Shown piece by piece: positions 53,101 through 62,518 of a DNA stretch of 64,000 nt. Positions within the stretch are counted from its first letter, which is position 1, and every line of letters starts with the position of its first letter. Where the stretch lies: positions 1-64,000 of the forward strand of contig NZ_BLJI01000002.1 of the NCBI RefSeq assembly GCF_017312365.1. Reading direction: 5' to 3'. A program made the translations under genes and the position numbers. Under the pieces are notes generated by a model. The model made no database searches, was not told the DNA's origin, and was given only the letters and a program-made list of their open reading frames with translations. Source of the DNA: Chroococcus sp. FPU101. Its GTDB lineage: Bacteria > Cyanobacteriota > Cyanobacteriia > Cyanobacteriales > Microcystaceae.

Positions 53101-53123
53101 AAGGGTTTGGTCTTCAAACCCTT
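53101..53123. terminator. Bidirectional terminator between infC and the 53-62 kb operon
   Basis: AAGGGTTTG and CAAACCCTT form a perfect 9-bp stem around GTCTT, 10 bases after the infC stop and 15 bases after the end of the minus-strand operon. Flanking A/T-rich bases would let it act on both strands. Confidence 0.75.
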
Positions 53124-53137
53124 ATTTGACAAAGACT

Positions 53138-54028
53138 TTAACTGGCTTCTGTATTTTCAAAAAAGCTTTGACACTTTCGTTTTTGAGGGCAAAGATTACA
53201 TAAATGAGGATGAATGGTAGCAGGTGGCGGTTCTGAGTCTCCACTTTCCCAAGTTAACCATTCTTGCATCTGTTGTAATTTGTATAGAATAGATTGATAG
53301 ATTGTTTCTTCTAGTTTTTCCCAACTATAAAAATCTGTTTTCAAGTTAGGAAAGATATAGGAAACTTGGGCATCGACAGGAATTCCTTTCGTTTGTTGTA
53401 GCATGTAGCTGTATAGTGCTACTTGAACAAATTGAGCGATCGCATTAGAAGCAGGATAGGTTTTATAATCAACAACAGCGAGACGGTTTCTAGAAAAGTT
53501 AAAAATTAGACTATCCAGTTTTCCTCGTACAATTTGCTCTTGATTATTAGGTAATTTAAAATTATATTTGAGAACATATTCTTGCAAAATGAAGGTTTTT
53601 TTAATAACTTTATCAGCCGAACAAAAATGGCGATTCAAAATCAGTAATGTTGTCCAATCATCAATTAAACTGGTTAAACCCTGCCACAGTTTTAGTAAAA
53701 AATCAACTTTTTTATGATAATTTTTTTTGATTTCACGTAAATAAGGTAAAAAGATCAGTTCATATAATAAATTTTTAATCTGTTGATTTAATTTTTCTTG
53801 ATTAATTTGTTCTGGTGAACCTTCTAAAAATTCGCTAAATTTTGGCTCGTGTCGCATCGCATCAAGACATTTTTCTGCTAAACCATGATAAGTAATGCCA
53901 ATTCCTAGAGTTTTTTCAGGTGAATTACACATTAGCTTTCCACCAAACTTATGACCCAAATAGAATAATCTAGGACATTCAAAAGCAACTTTAACTTTAG
54001 TGACACTAAATGAAGGATTTTGAGCCAT
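53138..54028 (-). CDS. RecB/Cas4-like PD-(D/E)XK nuclease with iron-sulfur Cys cluster
   Basis: The 296-residue nuclease has an N-terminal Cys18 (AFECPRLFYLG), a motif His48 in ITYHGLAEKC, Asp172 (GKLDSLIFNF), Asp187-x-Lys189 (VVDYKTY), and a QxxxY-type motif at QFVQVALYSYML. Three C-terminal cysteines (Cys277, 280, 286 in LCNLCPQKRKCQ) complete a 4Fe-4S site. This matches the Cas4/AddB-like exonuclease family, which resects DNA ends. It is the last gene of the operon, 18 bases after the kinase gene. All expected catalytic residues are present, unlike the related domain in the FtsK protein. Confidence 0.85.
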   Translation of the reverse strand: MAQNPSFSVTKVKVAFECPRLFYLGHKFGGKLMCNSPEKTLGIGITYHGLAEKCLDAMRHEPKFSEFLEGSPEQINQEKLNQQIKNLLYELIFLPYLREIKKNYHKKVDFLLKLWQGLTSLIDDWTTLLILNRHFCSADKVIKKTFILQEYVLKYNFKLPNNQEQIVRGKLDSLIFNFSRNRLAVVDYKTYPASNAIAQFVQVALYSYMLQQTKGIPVDAQVSYIFPNLKTDFYSWEKLEETIYQSILYKLQQMQEWLTWESGDSEPPPATIHPHLCNLCPQKRKCQSFFENTEAS

Positions 54029-54046
54029 TATATTTTTGATAATTAA

Positions 54047-55840
54047 CTAAGCGATTACACTTTTAAGATTAATTAAATATTTCGTAGTATTGAATAATTG
54101 AAAACTTTGATAATTTTGTAATGATTGCAAAATATCTTTAATCTTAAGTGAAAAATTAATTCCCACTGCCACTGATATTGATAGTCCCCGTGTCGAAATA
54201 CCAATAATTTCGCCAAATTCATTAATCGTTGGGCCGCCCGAATTTCCAGGATTAATTAGAATATTATGTTGAATTGTTCCTCTAGTAATTGATGGATGTT
54301 TACCTTCTTGATAATCTTCATGAATCTGGCTAACAATTCCATTAGACATGGCAAAACCAAACCCTTTGGGATAACCAAAAGCATAAAGTGTATCACCTAT
54401 TTCTAGTTCTGAATTTTTAGCAATCCCAAAGAAGTCTAAAAATTCTGTATTATCTATATCAATATGGAATAAAGCAAAGTCTAAATGTTGTACATCAGCT
54501 TGAGAACCATCAATTTTTGTAATGGCATTTTTAGGGATAATAAATTGCTCAATTAAAAATTCTTGTTGATTCCAAATCGCTACAATTTTTAAATCAATAT
54601 CAGCTTTAAAATTTAAGTATTTTTGAATAAATTCTGGCCAATTAAGTATCTGACTAATAACGTGTAAATTAGTCATAAAGTAACAACGCGATTTGTGTTT
54701 ATTCAAATCAATTATTTGTTTATACATAAAACTACTGCCACTGGATATAGCAGAATTATTTAGACGCATTTCGAGCAGGGGTACAGAAAGTTTTGCAATT
54801 CTGACTAATTCTTTTTTCTCAGCTTGTTCTAAAACAATTTCGCTAACTTCACGATAATTATTACTTCTTTGTATTCTTCTTGGAGAATATTTTAAATTCA
54901 TTGTAGTTTGAGGAAGTTGTTGTATTTTCTTTAAATCATTAAGAACTTCATCGGCATTTTGGTATCTATCTTTAACGGTTCTTTGTATTAATTTATCTAA
55001 AATTGATTTAAGTTGCTCACTGATCTTTATTTCTGGATGTATATAATCTCGCCATTTCCACCGTCCTGTAGAAGTATCATATAAAACGTCTGATATACTA
55101 TGATTATATAATTTTCCAGTCAATAATCGAATACAAGTTACCCCTAAACTATACAAATCACTACTAAAAGAAACTTCACCCATCGTTATCTGTTCGGGAG
55201 GTGCATAACCAATAGTTCCGATAATTGTACCTATTTGATTTTTAGATTCACTAATTAATTTTTTAGAAATGCCAAAATCAATTAAAACAATTTCACCCAG
55301 ATTTTTTTCTGATGATATCGTAGAACGACAAATAATATTTTCGGGTTTAATATCTCTATGAATAATGTTATGATTATGTAGTAATTTTAAAACTGGTAAT
55401 AGTTGTTTTAATAAATGAATAATTTTTTCTTCATCAAAAGTACCATTACTTTTTAATTCAGTTAATAAATTTTCACCTGAAATAAATTCCTGAATCAAAT
55501 ATAATTGTTTATTGTGTTCAAAAAAAGCATAAAGATCAGGGATTTGAGGATGTTTACCAAAGTCATGTAATTGTTGCGCTTCTTGGTTAAAAAGAGAAAT
55601 AATTTGATCATCTGGCTTTTGACCTAGAGGAGATAAATGTTTAATTACACAAGGATAATTAAATTTGTGAATATCTCTGGCTTCATAAGTTCTACCAAAC
55701 CCTCCACTACCTAATTCACGAATGATTTGATACTGATGATGAAATAGAGATAATAAGTTAGATGAGCCACAGTTACGGCAGGTTTGAACATTAACAGGGT
55801 TAAACGGTTGCGAACATTGAGAGTTGTTACAATAAAGCAT
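54047..55840 (-). CDS. Zinc ribbon / Ser-Thr kinase / trypsin-like protease fusion
   Basis: The 597-residue protein begins with a CxxxxC...CxxC ribbon (Cys4, Cys9, Cys21, Cys24). A Hanks-type kinase spans about residues 38-310, with GSGGFG (44-49), Lys67, HRDIKPEN (161-168), DFG (188-190) and YAPPEQ. Then comes a chymotrypsin-fold protease with complete triad: His393 (TNLHVIS), Asp454 (HLDFALFHI), Ser534 (PGNSGGP). Both halves look active. Kinase/protease fusions occur in multi-gene conflict systems; here the context is an operon of DNA-handling enzymes. Its role may be sensing and effector control by phosphorylation and proteolysis, which is inference. It starts 34 bases after the FtsK gene. 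Confidence 0.87.
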   Translation of the reverse strand: MLYCNNSQCSQPFNPVNVQTCRNCGSSNLLSLFHHQYQIIRELGSGGFGRTYEARDIHKFNYPCVIKHLSPLGQKPDDQIISLFNQEAQQLHDFGKHPQIPDLYAFFEHNKQLYLIQEFISGENLLTELKSNGTFDEEKIIHLLKQLLPVLKLLHNHNIIHRDIKPENIICRSTISSEKNLGEIVLIDFGISKKLISESKNQIGTIIGTIGYAPPEQITMGEVSFSSDLYSLGVTCIRLLTGKLYNHSISDVLYDTSTGRWKWRDYIHPEIKISEQLKSILDKLIQRTVKDRYQNADEVLNDLKKIQQLPQTTMNLKYSPRRIQRSNNYREVSEIVLEQAEKKELVRIAKLSVPLLEMRLNNSAISSGSSFMYKQIIDLNKHKSRCYFMTNLHVISQILNWPEFIQKYLNFKADIDLKIVAIWNQQEFLIEQFIIPKNAITKIDGSQADVQHLDFALFHIDIDNTEFLDFFGIAKNSELEIGDTLYAFGYPKGFGFAMSNGIVSQIHEDYQEGKHPSITRGTIQHNILINPGNSGGPTINEFGEIIGISTRGLSISVAVGINFSLKIKDILQSLQNYQSFQLFNTTKYLINLKSVIA

Positions 55841-55874
55841 ATGTTGATATCAATAAAGCAGTTAATTTTAATTA

Positions 55875-58373
55875 CTAAATAAAAAATTTTTCGACAAACA
55901 ATGATTGTAGTCGTTCTAATTTACCAGCCATTTTATAAAGTAAATCGCCTTTTCCAAGGAGTTTAGCCGCTAATTTATCGCCTAAAATAATTTGTGAATC
56001 AGCTTCGCTATTTGTTCTAAGTGCAATTCTTCCAGGTAAATTAGACCGAATCAAAGGTGTAACAACTGTAGCATCTGGACGCTGTGTAGAAATAATTAGA
56101 TGAATTCCTGCTGCTCTCGCTTTTGCTCCTAAACGTTTTATACTATTTTCTAATTGAGTACGGCTTTCTTTTTCGGTCATAAAATCAGCGTATTCATCGA
56201 AAATACAGACAATTCTCGACAAAGGAGAATCAGTCAATTGATTATAGGTTTTCAGATCGGGACATTTGGCTTTATCTAAGATTTGATAACGTTCCTCCAT
56301 GATTTCTACTAATTGATTCATTAAATTAATTGCGTCTTCGGTGTCTTTAACAATTGGTGCATATAACCAAGGCAATTTTTCACACTCAGAAAATGTCACA
56401 CGTTTAGGATCGACTAAGGCAATTTGTAACGTATCGGGTGAATGACGAACTAATAAACTCAGTAATAACGATCGCAAAAACTCACTTTTCCCGCTTCCTG
56501 TACCCCCTGCAACTAGGAAATGACACGTATTCGGATCGGCTAAATCTGCTTCTATTAGCTTTCCATTTAAGTCAATTCCGATAGCGATTGTCATTTGCTC
56601 ACTGGTAGATTTAGAAATATACTGCTCAAATCTTGCAGTTTGGCGATCTTTTCGCGGAATATCTACACTGATAAACCCTGCTTGAGGTTGTAGCATTGGT
56701 GGTGATTCTAAACCTAGATGCACCTGTAAATCATCTGAACGATTGACAATTGTTACAACTTTTACTCCTGGTGCGGGCTTAATTTTTACTCTGATAAAAG
56801 AAGGAGCCAGAACCGAACCAATATACTCAACTTGAACACTAAAAGCTTTTAAAATCGATACTAATTCTTGTCCGATTGTGTCTGTAACAACAGGTGGAGG
56901 AGGTGGAGATATTATAACAGAATGAGGATTGAATAAGCTTTGACAAGTCTTCTGTTGAGGGCAAATAGTACAAAGTTGTTGATAAGATGTAGAAGGTGGA
57001 GAATTAGGGTTAGGATCTTTCCACTCTAGCCATTGATGTAACTGTGGTATCTTCTGGGTAATAAATTGCCAAAAAATGGATTCAATTTGACACCAAGAAT
57101 AAGTTATCTCTTTAGCATCTGGAAGTCTTAAATAAGTAACTGAACTAATTGGAATGTTTAATTGTTTTTGTAGCAAATAACTGGATAGAACAAGATCTAT
57201 TTCTTGAGAAAGTGAATCAATTAATGAATTAGCTTGATAACGAATCATTAGTAATTCTTTTTGTTTCCAGTTATACACAAAGTCGCGTAAACTTCCTTTA
57301 ATAGTTTGCTGTTGATTAGCTAACTTAAATTGATGTTCTACTGAAATATTTTGAGCAACAAACGTTTTAGCAAAAACTGTATCACTTGAATAAAAATGGC
57401 GATTATCGATTAAAATATCTGTCCATCGTTTGAATAAATCGGTGAGTATCTGCCAGATAGCCTGAAAAATAATAGCTTGCTGTGGATTTGTTTTAATATG
57501 TGTTTGTATATAATTAAAAATTACAGATATATAAGATAATTCTTTTATTTCTTGAGCTACATTTTCAGTGTTTAGTTGGTCTGTTGATAAATTTAATAGC
57601 TGACTAAAACGGTTATCTGTAAGAACTTTGCTTATCAGTTGATCTAACAATTCATTAAATAACTGCTTAGACGATTCCTGCTCGTGCTTAAAATTAGTTT
57701 CACCTCCTTGATGAGAAACTAAATAAAATAAACGTGGACATTGCTGTGCTAATTGGATATGTTTTAAATTTAAAGAAGGTAAATTGATGGGGTCTATAAG
57801 ATCGACACAAATAGGGTAATATTCTTGGATGATTTCATCAGTAGTAGTTTGACATTCTAGTAAGTCTTCAATATTGTCCTTTTGCGGTTCGTTAAGTATA
57901 GACTCAATTAGAGGAAGATAAATTTTTACTTGCTCAAAATTATCTTCAAAAAGATTTTGAAGAAGTTCAGAAGTTAAGCGATCGTCTTTTACCATCAGAC
58001 TATTTTGAAAAATGATTAACTGATTCGTAAAATCGATTTCAAAATTGCCGAACAGAATATGAGAATTAAGACTCATCAAAAATTTTATGACTTCTGATTG
58101 TTGATGAGAAGTGAATTGATAAGGAAGAATAGAAGATAAAGTGACTTGCTGATTATCTTCATCTATATCCAAAAATACATCAATAAAAACTATCCAATCT
58201 GTCTCACTTTTTGATTGGGAAGTAACAAAACTGATTACCGATCGTTCTGGCTCTTCTTTAAATTTAATTTTTTGCTCACGTAGCCATTTTTTTGTAATTT
58301 GATATAGATTACCTTGTGTATTTTCGGTTTCCTTTCTAAAAATATTGCCAAAAGATACAAATAATTTATTCAT
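55875..58373 (-). CDS. FtsK-type ATPase with YbjN-like and inactive RecB-like domains
   Basis: The 832-residue protein has three regions. Residues about 20-160 look YbjN-like (KKWLREQKIKF, EVIKFLMSLNSHILFGNFEI). Residues 200-480 are homologous to the RecB-like nuclease of the same operon, with cysteines 212, 468, 471 and 477 kept. The catalytic residues are changed: Asp172 is Arg363 here, Asp187 is Arg378 and Lys189 is Gln380, and the His is lost. Residues about 500-832 are an FtsK/SpoIIIE-like motor with Walker A GGTGSGKS (623-630) and Walker B CIFDEYAD. No membrane helices are seen, so it is a cytosolic DNA pump, not a divisome FtsK. Confidence 0.85.
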   Translation of the reverse strand: MNKLFVSFGNIFRKETENTQGNLYQITKKWLREQKIKFKEEPERSVISFVTSQSKSETDWIVFIDVFLDIDEDNQQVTLSSILPYQFTSHQQSEVIKFLMSLNSHILFGNFEIDFTNQLIIFQNSLMVKDDRLTSELLQNLFEDNFEQVKIYLPLIESILNEPQKDNIEDLLECQTTTDEIIQEYYPICVDLIDPINLPSLNLKHIQLAQQCPRLFYLVSHQGGETNFKHEQESSKQLFNELLDQLISKVLTDNRFSQLLNLSTDQLNTENVAQEIKELSYISVIFNYIQTHIKTNPQQAIIFQAIWQILTDLFKRWTDILIDNRHFYSSDTVFAKTFVAQNISVEHQFKLANQQQTIKGSLRDFVYNWKQKELLMIRYQANSLIDSLSQEIDLVLSSYLLQKQLNIPISSVTYLRLPDAKEITYSWCQIESIFWQFITQKIPQLHQWLEWKDPNPNSPPSTSYQQLCTICPQQKTCQSLFNPHSVIISPPPPPVVTDTIGQELVSILKAFSVQVEYIGSVLAPSFIRVKIKPAPGVKVVTIVNRSDDLQVHLGLESPPMLQPQAGFISVDIPRKDRQTARFEQYISKSTSEQMTIAIGIDLNGKLIEADLADPNTCHFLVAGGTGSGKSEFLRSLLLSLLVRHSPDTLQIALVDPKRVTFSECEKLPWLYAPIVKDTEDAINLMNQLVEIMEERYQILDKAKCPDLKTYNQLTDSPLSRIVCIFDEYADFMTEKESRTQLENSIKRLGAKARAAGIHLIISTQRPDATVVTPLIRSNLPGRIALRTNSEADSQIILGDKLAAKLLGKGDLLYKMAGKLERLQSLFVEKFFI

Positions 58374-58386
58374 GTTCTTCCTTTAC

Positions 58387-59382
58387 TTAAGCAACAATTT
58401 TAGTCTGTAATACTTCAGTCATTTTTCTCCCCATACTAACCTCTTCTATTTTTTTGATAAAACTGTCCATTACTTGTATATTCATATAAACAATATTTTT
58501 AATCAAAGCTTGACTTAATACATAATTTGTCACTTTAATGCTAGTTTTGTAATAAATTTTCGTAAGTTGCTCATTCATTTCAAAATTTCCAAAGTTAACG
58601 ACAGCATTAATTTGCATTAAAAACTCTGCAACAGATAAAGTATTTTGTTGTGGAATTGGCTTCGGATAAACAGAATAAAAAATAAAGTAATCTTGCTCTT
58701 CTACTGTTTTTGCGAAACAATCCCATTGTTCTTCATCTCCCTGAACACTCAATATTAATACATCTTCATCTGAACTTTTTTGATAACTCCAGTTTTCGTC
58801 TTGAAAAAATTGAATTACAGCATCTAGTAATCGACTCATTTTAATTTTTCCAAAGTTTAATAAATAATCATGAACATGAGCTAAATAAATTACATCCATT
58901 GTGGCGTAACTAAGTTGTTCAGGTGTTAGAGGACGTTTACCCCAGTCACTTGTACCCTTATCATCAACCAGAGAAAAATTACATAATTGAGCAGCTAAAG
59001 TTTTAAGTTTTAAATCTGAAACTTTCAATTTTTCACGAGTGATGTTTTTAGCTATTTTTAAAGTACAAGTTATATTTTTGGTTGGTTTTCCTCCTAAAAA
59101 TCTTAAATCATAACTAGCATTGTGAAAAACTTTCTCGATATCCGAATTCATCATAATCTGCTCGATAAAATAATCTATCAGATCTGACTTATCTAATACA
59201 TCAAGAATATAGACATTAATTCCCGAAAAATCTTGTAAATTTGCTGAAATTTGAATAATAGATAAGCGAGGTTTACGTGTTCTCCAATCTGCTATTTCTG
59301 TATCTAACCAGAGAACAGGATAAGACGAAAGATGATTAATTGCATTTACGATTTCACTAGCTTGAGTTAAGTATTTTGGCAT
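58387..59382 (-). CDS. RNase D-like DEDD 3'-5' exonuclease with C-terminal YbjN-like domain
   Basis: The 331-residue protein has the DEDDy catalytic set: Asp27 and Glu29 (LWLDTEIADW), Asp92 (HNASYDLRFLGG), and Tyr159-x3-Asp163 (YATMDVIYL). This resembles the RNase D/WRN-type exonuclease domain, without an HRDC domain. Residues about 181-325 resemble a YbjN domain (AVIQFFQDENWSYQKSS, AEFLMQINAVVNFGNFEMN), similar to the N-terminus of the FtsK protein. It degrades DNA or RNA; which is not shown. It starts 57 bases after the ATPase gene and ends 13 bases before the FtsK gene. Confidence 0.83.
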   Translation of the reverse strand: MPKYLTQASEIVNAINHLSSYPVLWLDTEIADWRTRKPRLSIIQISANLQDFSGINVYILDVLDKSDLIDYFIEQIMMNSDIEKVFHNASYDLRFLGGKPTKNITCTLKIAKNITREKLKVSDLKLKTLAAQLCNFSLVDDKGTSDWGKRPLTPEQLSYATMDVIYLAHVHDYLLNFGKIKMSRLLDAVIQFFQDENWSYQKSSDEDVLILSVQGDEEQWDCFAKTVEEQDYFIFYSVYPKPIPQQNTLSVAEFLMQINAVVNFGNFEMNEQLTKIYYKTSIKVTNYVLSQALIKNIVYMNIQVMDSFIKKIEEVSMGRKMTEVLQTKIVA

Positions 59383-59439
59383 GAGGGTACATAGAATTAA
59401 GGTTTATTGTTTGTAAAAAATTAGTCTAATTTAGAGAAA

Positions 59440-60564
59440 TTAACTAGACTGAGGAACCCAAGCAACAAGCTGTTCTTTAGGTTTGGCTGGTGAAGGATTG
59501 ATAATAGTTAATGAGCCTCTTATATGCACATCTTGTAAAATTTCCTCACAATCAACATCACTTAGAGCAATAAATTGATTTCTCAGTTTTCCAATAATAA
59601 AAGAGCGACCTAATAAACATTCTTTTTGTAATAAGTTGATCAAAAATTTTTGAGCTTTTTCTTTCATCTGGACATCAGGAGATGGAGGAGCTTCAAACAG
59701 CCCTAATTTTTGCAATAACTGACAATCTTTTAAGACACCTGAATCTCTAACTAACTGTTCTAGTGTCGGTAAATCAATTGTCTGAAAGTTAACGTTTAAA
59801 TCTCCTGATTCAGCTTCATAGGCTAATTTTTGATAAGTTCTGAGATAGTGAACATCTTCTAAAGAAGGAATGATATGTGTATGGGGAGTAGTAGCACCGA
59901 ACATACTTTCATACAGTTGATAACCTTTAGTATTTGGCTTACCTAATTTTGCGGCTCTGATCAGTATAAACAAGTCGCAGTAGTTGTTATCAATTACTAT
60001 TTTACTAGCATTCATAGCATGAAAAAAACTACTCATATGCGGTGCTTCATACCAAAATATCCCAGTTTTTTTCTGAGAATTTTCAGAAAGATTACAACTC
60101 AATGAATAATTAGTATAGCTCAGACTCTTTAAAAGCCTTGACTTAATATTTTTAGCCTGTAAAGCTTTTAGATTTTTTTGTAGCATATCAATTAGTTGTA
60201 CTCCTGAAAAATCACATATTTGTTGCACTACAGACTTTGTTTTATTAAATTCATCTTGCCAAATTAATTTAAAAGCTATAATTGGGTCGATAGGTGGTTT
60301 GATTATTTCTATACTTGATTTATACTCTGCATATAAGATTCCACCATAATTTAATGATGCTCTTAAATTAGCTTTTCCACTAGGAAAGTTAGCATCTAAT
60401 TTTTTTTTGTCTAATGGTGCAATTAAAGAATCTGGCAGAGGATTAATTTGAGAATGTATCGGATAAAGTCGATTTGACCAAAGTGCTTCTACTTGCTCCA
60501 AGCTAATTTTTTTGAGTGAAATCTTTTTTTGAATTCGGGTTAAATCAGACTGTGGAATTGTATT
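59440..60564 (-). pseudogene. AAA-type ATPase, C-terminal part after an in-frame stop
   Basis: This frame continues directly from the ATPase at 60565-61416 after a single TAA (60565-60567), reading NTIPQSDLTRIQKKISLKK then SLEQVEALWSNRLYPIHSQ. LEQVEALWSNRL is the sensor-2/arginine-finger-like end of an ORC/Cdc6-type ATPase. The remaining 300 residues are winged-helix-like and unassigned (LYESMFGATTPHTH, LRNQFIALSDVDCEEILQDVH). If translated alone it would need the TTG at 60501. Either the stop is a mutation or error, or the two parts are made separately. Confidence 0.7.
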
Positions 60565-61416
60565 TTAATACCTGTTCCAGTTGTTTCTTTCAATACTAAT
60601 AATTACGAGAAAGTTTTTAAATTGATTATTGTGAAAAGTTGTGTTAATTTTGAAAAAACCACTAATATCACGAGAACCATTAGATAATTGTGGCCCGAGT
60701 TCTACTTGATCGAAGCACAGTACAATTGGGATAGTTGCATCTGTAATTTTACCAAAATTACCTAAAATTAATCTGGCTATAACTTCATCATCGATTGCAC
60801 GATGAACTCCCAAATTTTCTAGATCTTCTTCGCTAAGATCGTCTCCTCTTAGCCATTGATAAGCCAAAAAAGATTTATCTGGTTGTGTCAATTCGTATAA
60901 AATGCTAAAGAACTGCTGCGCTTGATCTAGATGAGGATATTGAGTAGTTAGTTGATTAATAAAAGCTTTTCTTTCTCCGAGCAAAAGTTTAATTAATCCT
61001 TGATCATAAAAGACAGGTAAACTTTTTAACCAAAGAAGCAATTGAGATTCTTGTTGTCCTTTGGGTGTATAAATTAAACTATTTACAACATAGCGGAGAG
61101 TATGTCTCCACATATAATCGTTACTCGGCCAAGGTTCGATATAAGCAAAAAAAGCTTCTGAGTTTAGTTTCTTTTTAAGACGACCCAAAAGATAACTTCT
61201 TCCAGAACCTCTGTCACCCTCTAATATAATGCTACGAGTTGCATGATCTTTCTTCATTTCCACAAGCGTTTCTGTAACTTGATTAATTGCCTCTTGATGA
61301 ATAGATTCAACTAAAGATGAGGTAGGTTGGTTATCTGTCCAGAAATTGCCAGTTGTAAAAGTTATAGGATCGAAAGGATTACCTTCTTTTAAAATGATGT
61401 CATCTAAAGTCGCCAT
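60565..61416 (-). pseudogene. AAA-type ATPase, N-terminal part, truncated by an in-frame stop
   Basis: The 283-residue frame has an ORC/Cdc6-like or STAND-like ATPase: P-loop region LEGDRGSGRSYLLG (residues 65-78), with Arg73 in place of the usual Lys, and a Walker B-like IPIVLCFDQVEL near residue 237. It ends FLVIISIERNNWNRY and TAA. The same frame continues without other stops to 59440, giving 658 residues in total. The gene follows the winged-helix gene by 49 bases. The changed P-loop may mean weak ATP hydrolysis or a structural role. Confidence 0.75.
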
Positions 61417-61465
61417 GTTAGTACATTAAAAAGTGTATAGAGAAAACAAAGAAAAATCACAGAAA

Positions 61466-62293
61466 TTAGTTAGTAATCAAGAAAAATAAACAACCGCCGA
61501 TACCTTGCGGTATACCTGCTTGAATTTGCTCAGGGGTATAATGAACAGATTCAACTAAAGTACTCAATTCTAGTTTGTCTTGCTTCTCCAAACGATAAAG
61601 TGCTTGATCTAATTCATTTCGTGACAAGGGTGGCTGTAATTTTTCTCTTAGATAAAAAATCGGTAGAAAGTTTTCGGTTCCAAGTTCTTGATCAAGGTTG
61701 ATAATAGTCTGTAAGATTTCATCATCATTGGGTTTCGGAAGATTTAAGTCTTGATTAATAATTTTTTGATGCTCAATCCCAACTAAGATAAATTTACGAA
61801 TCAAAGATAAATAACCTTTTAACATTGATGAACTCAGAATAAAATTTTCTTCACCCGTTGGTTGATATTCATTGGCTAAAAATTCTTGTCCCTTTTCTGA
61901 TAGCGATACTTCCTTGATCTCTGTACTTGCTACTTCTAAATAGCCTTTGTCTATAAATTTCTGGATCAGTTCATCTCGTGTTTTTGCAAGAATTTTTTTG
62001 ATTTGGCTTGGTTTGATCGCTCCTTGTTGGCAAGCTTGCAGGATTTTTTGTTCTTCTCTACTCAGAGGATACGGGGAATTTTCCAGTTTGAGTACATTTT
62101 TACCATCAGGTGTCAGCTTAATGGTTTTAATTTCTTCCTTACAGTCTATTAATTTACGATCGCGCAACTGACGACAAATCTTATTTCTTTCGGCTGCCTT
62201 GGTTTTATCATTAAGTTTAATCTCACTCAAGGAAGCTTGATAATTATCCTTGCTCAAAAGTTTGAGAAGAAATTTTAGTTCTAGGGTATCCAT
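61466..62293 (-). CDS. Multi-winged-helix protein, first gene of the operon
   Basis: The 275-residue protein contains two or three winged-helix-like units (LSEIKLNDKTKAAERNKICRQLRDRKLID with TIKLTPDGKNVLKL, then SREEQKILQACQQGAIKPSQIKKIL with SLSEKGQEFLA, and a final LSRNELDQALYRLEKQDKLEL). No enzymatic motif is present. It may be the DNA-binding subunit paired with the ATPase next to it, as in several ATPase-wHTH modules, or a regulator of the operon. Start ATG 62293. The spacer upstream to fumC (225 bases) probably holds its promoter. Confidence 0.75.
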   Translation of the reverse strand: MDTLELKFLLKLLSKDNYQASLSEIKLNDKTKAAERNKICRQLRDRKLIDCKEEIKTIKLTPDGKNVLKLENSPYPLSREEQKILQACQQGAIKPSQIKKILAKTRDELIQKFIDKGYLEVASTEIKEVSLSEKGQEFLANEYQPTGEENFILSSSMLKGYLSLIRKFILVGIEHQKIINQDLNLPKPNDDEILQTIINLDQELGTENFLPIFYLREKLQPPLSRNELDQALYRLEKQDKLELSTLVESVHYTPEQIQAGIPQGIGGCLFFLITN

Positions 62294-62518
62294 GTTTTTA
62301 CGACTACAACTGACGGAATAAGCTAGACTAGGCAGTATAGAAAGGTTCTAGCGATTTTAGATGACACGCTTGACTTCTTGTTCAACCTAGCTACGTGGAT
62401 TTACAGTGTTAGTATTCCCAGAAATAGCCGCAAAAATCACAGTTTTAAAAAATTTATGACTTTGACTTTCTTCTAAAATATCTAATATTGAAATTTGTTA
62501 AGGACTGATTTTACTTTT

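Noticed and set aside
53138-54028. Reading the RecB/Cas4-like nuclease as part of a CRISPR-Cas system
   Set aside because: No repeat array or other cas gene is in the window; the neighbours are an FtsK motor and a kinase-protease.
55875-58373. Cell-division FtsK
   Set aside because: No N-terminal membrane helices and no gamma-domain are seen; the N-terminus is YbjN-like and RecB-like.
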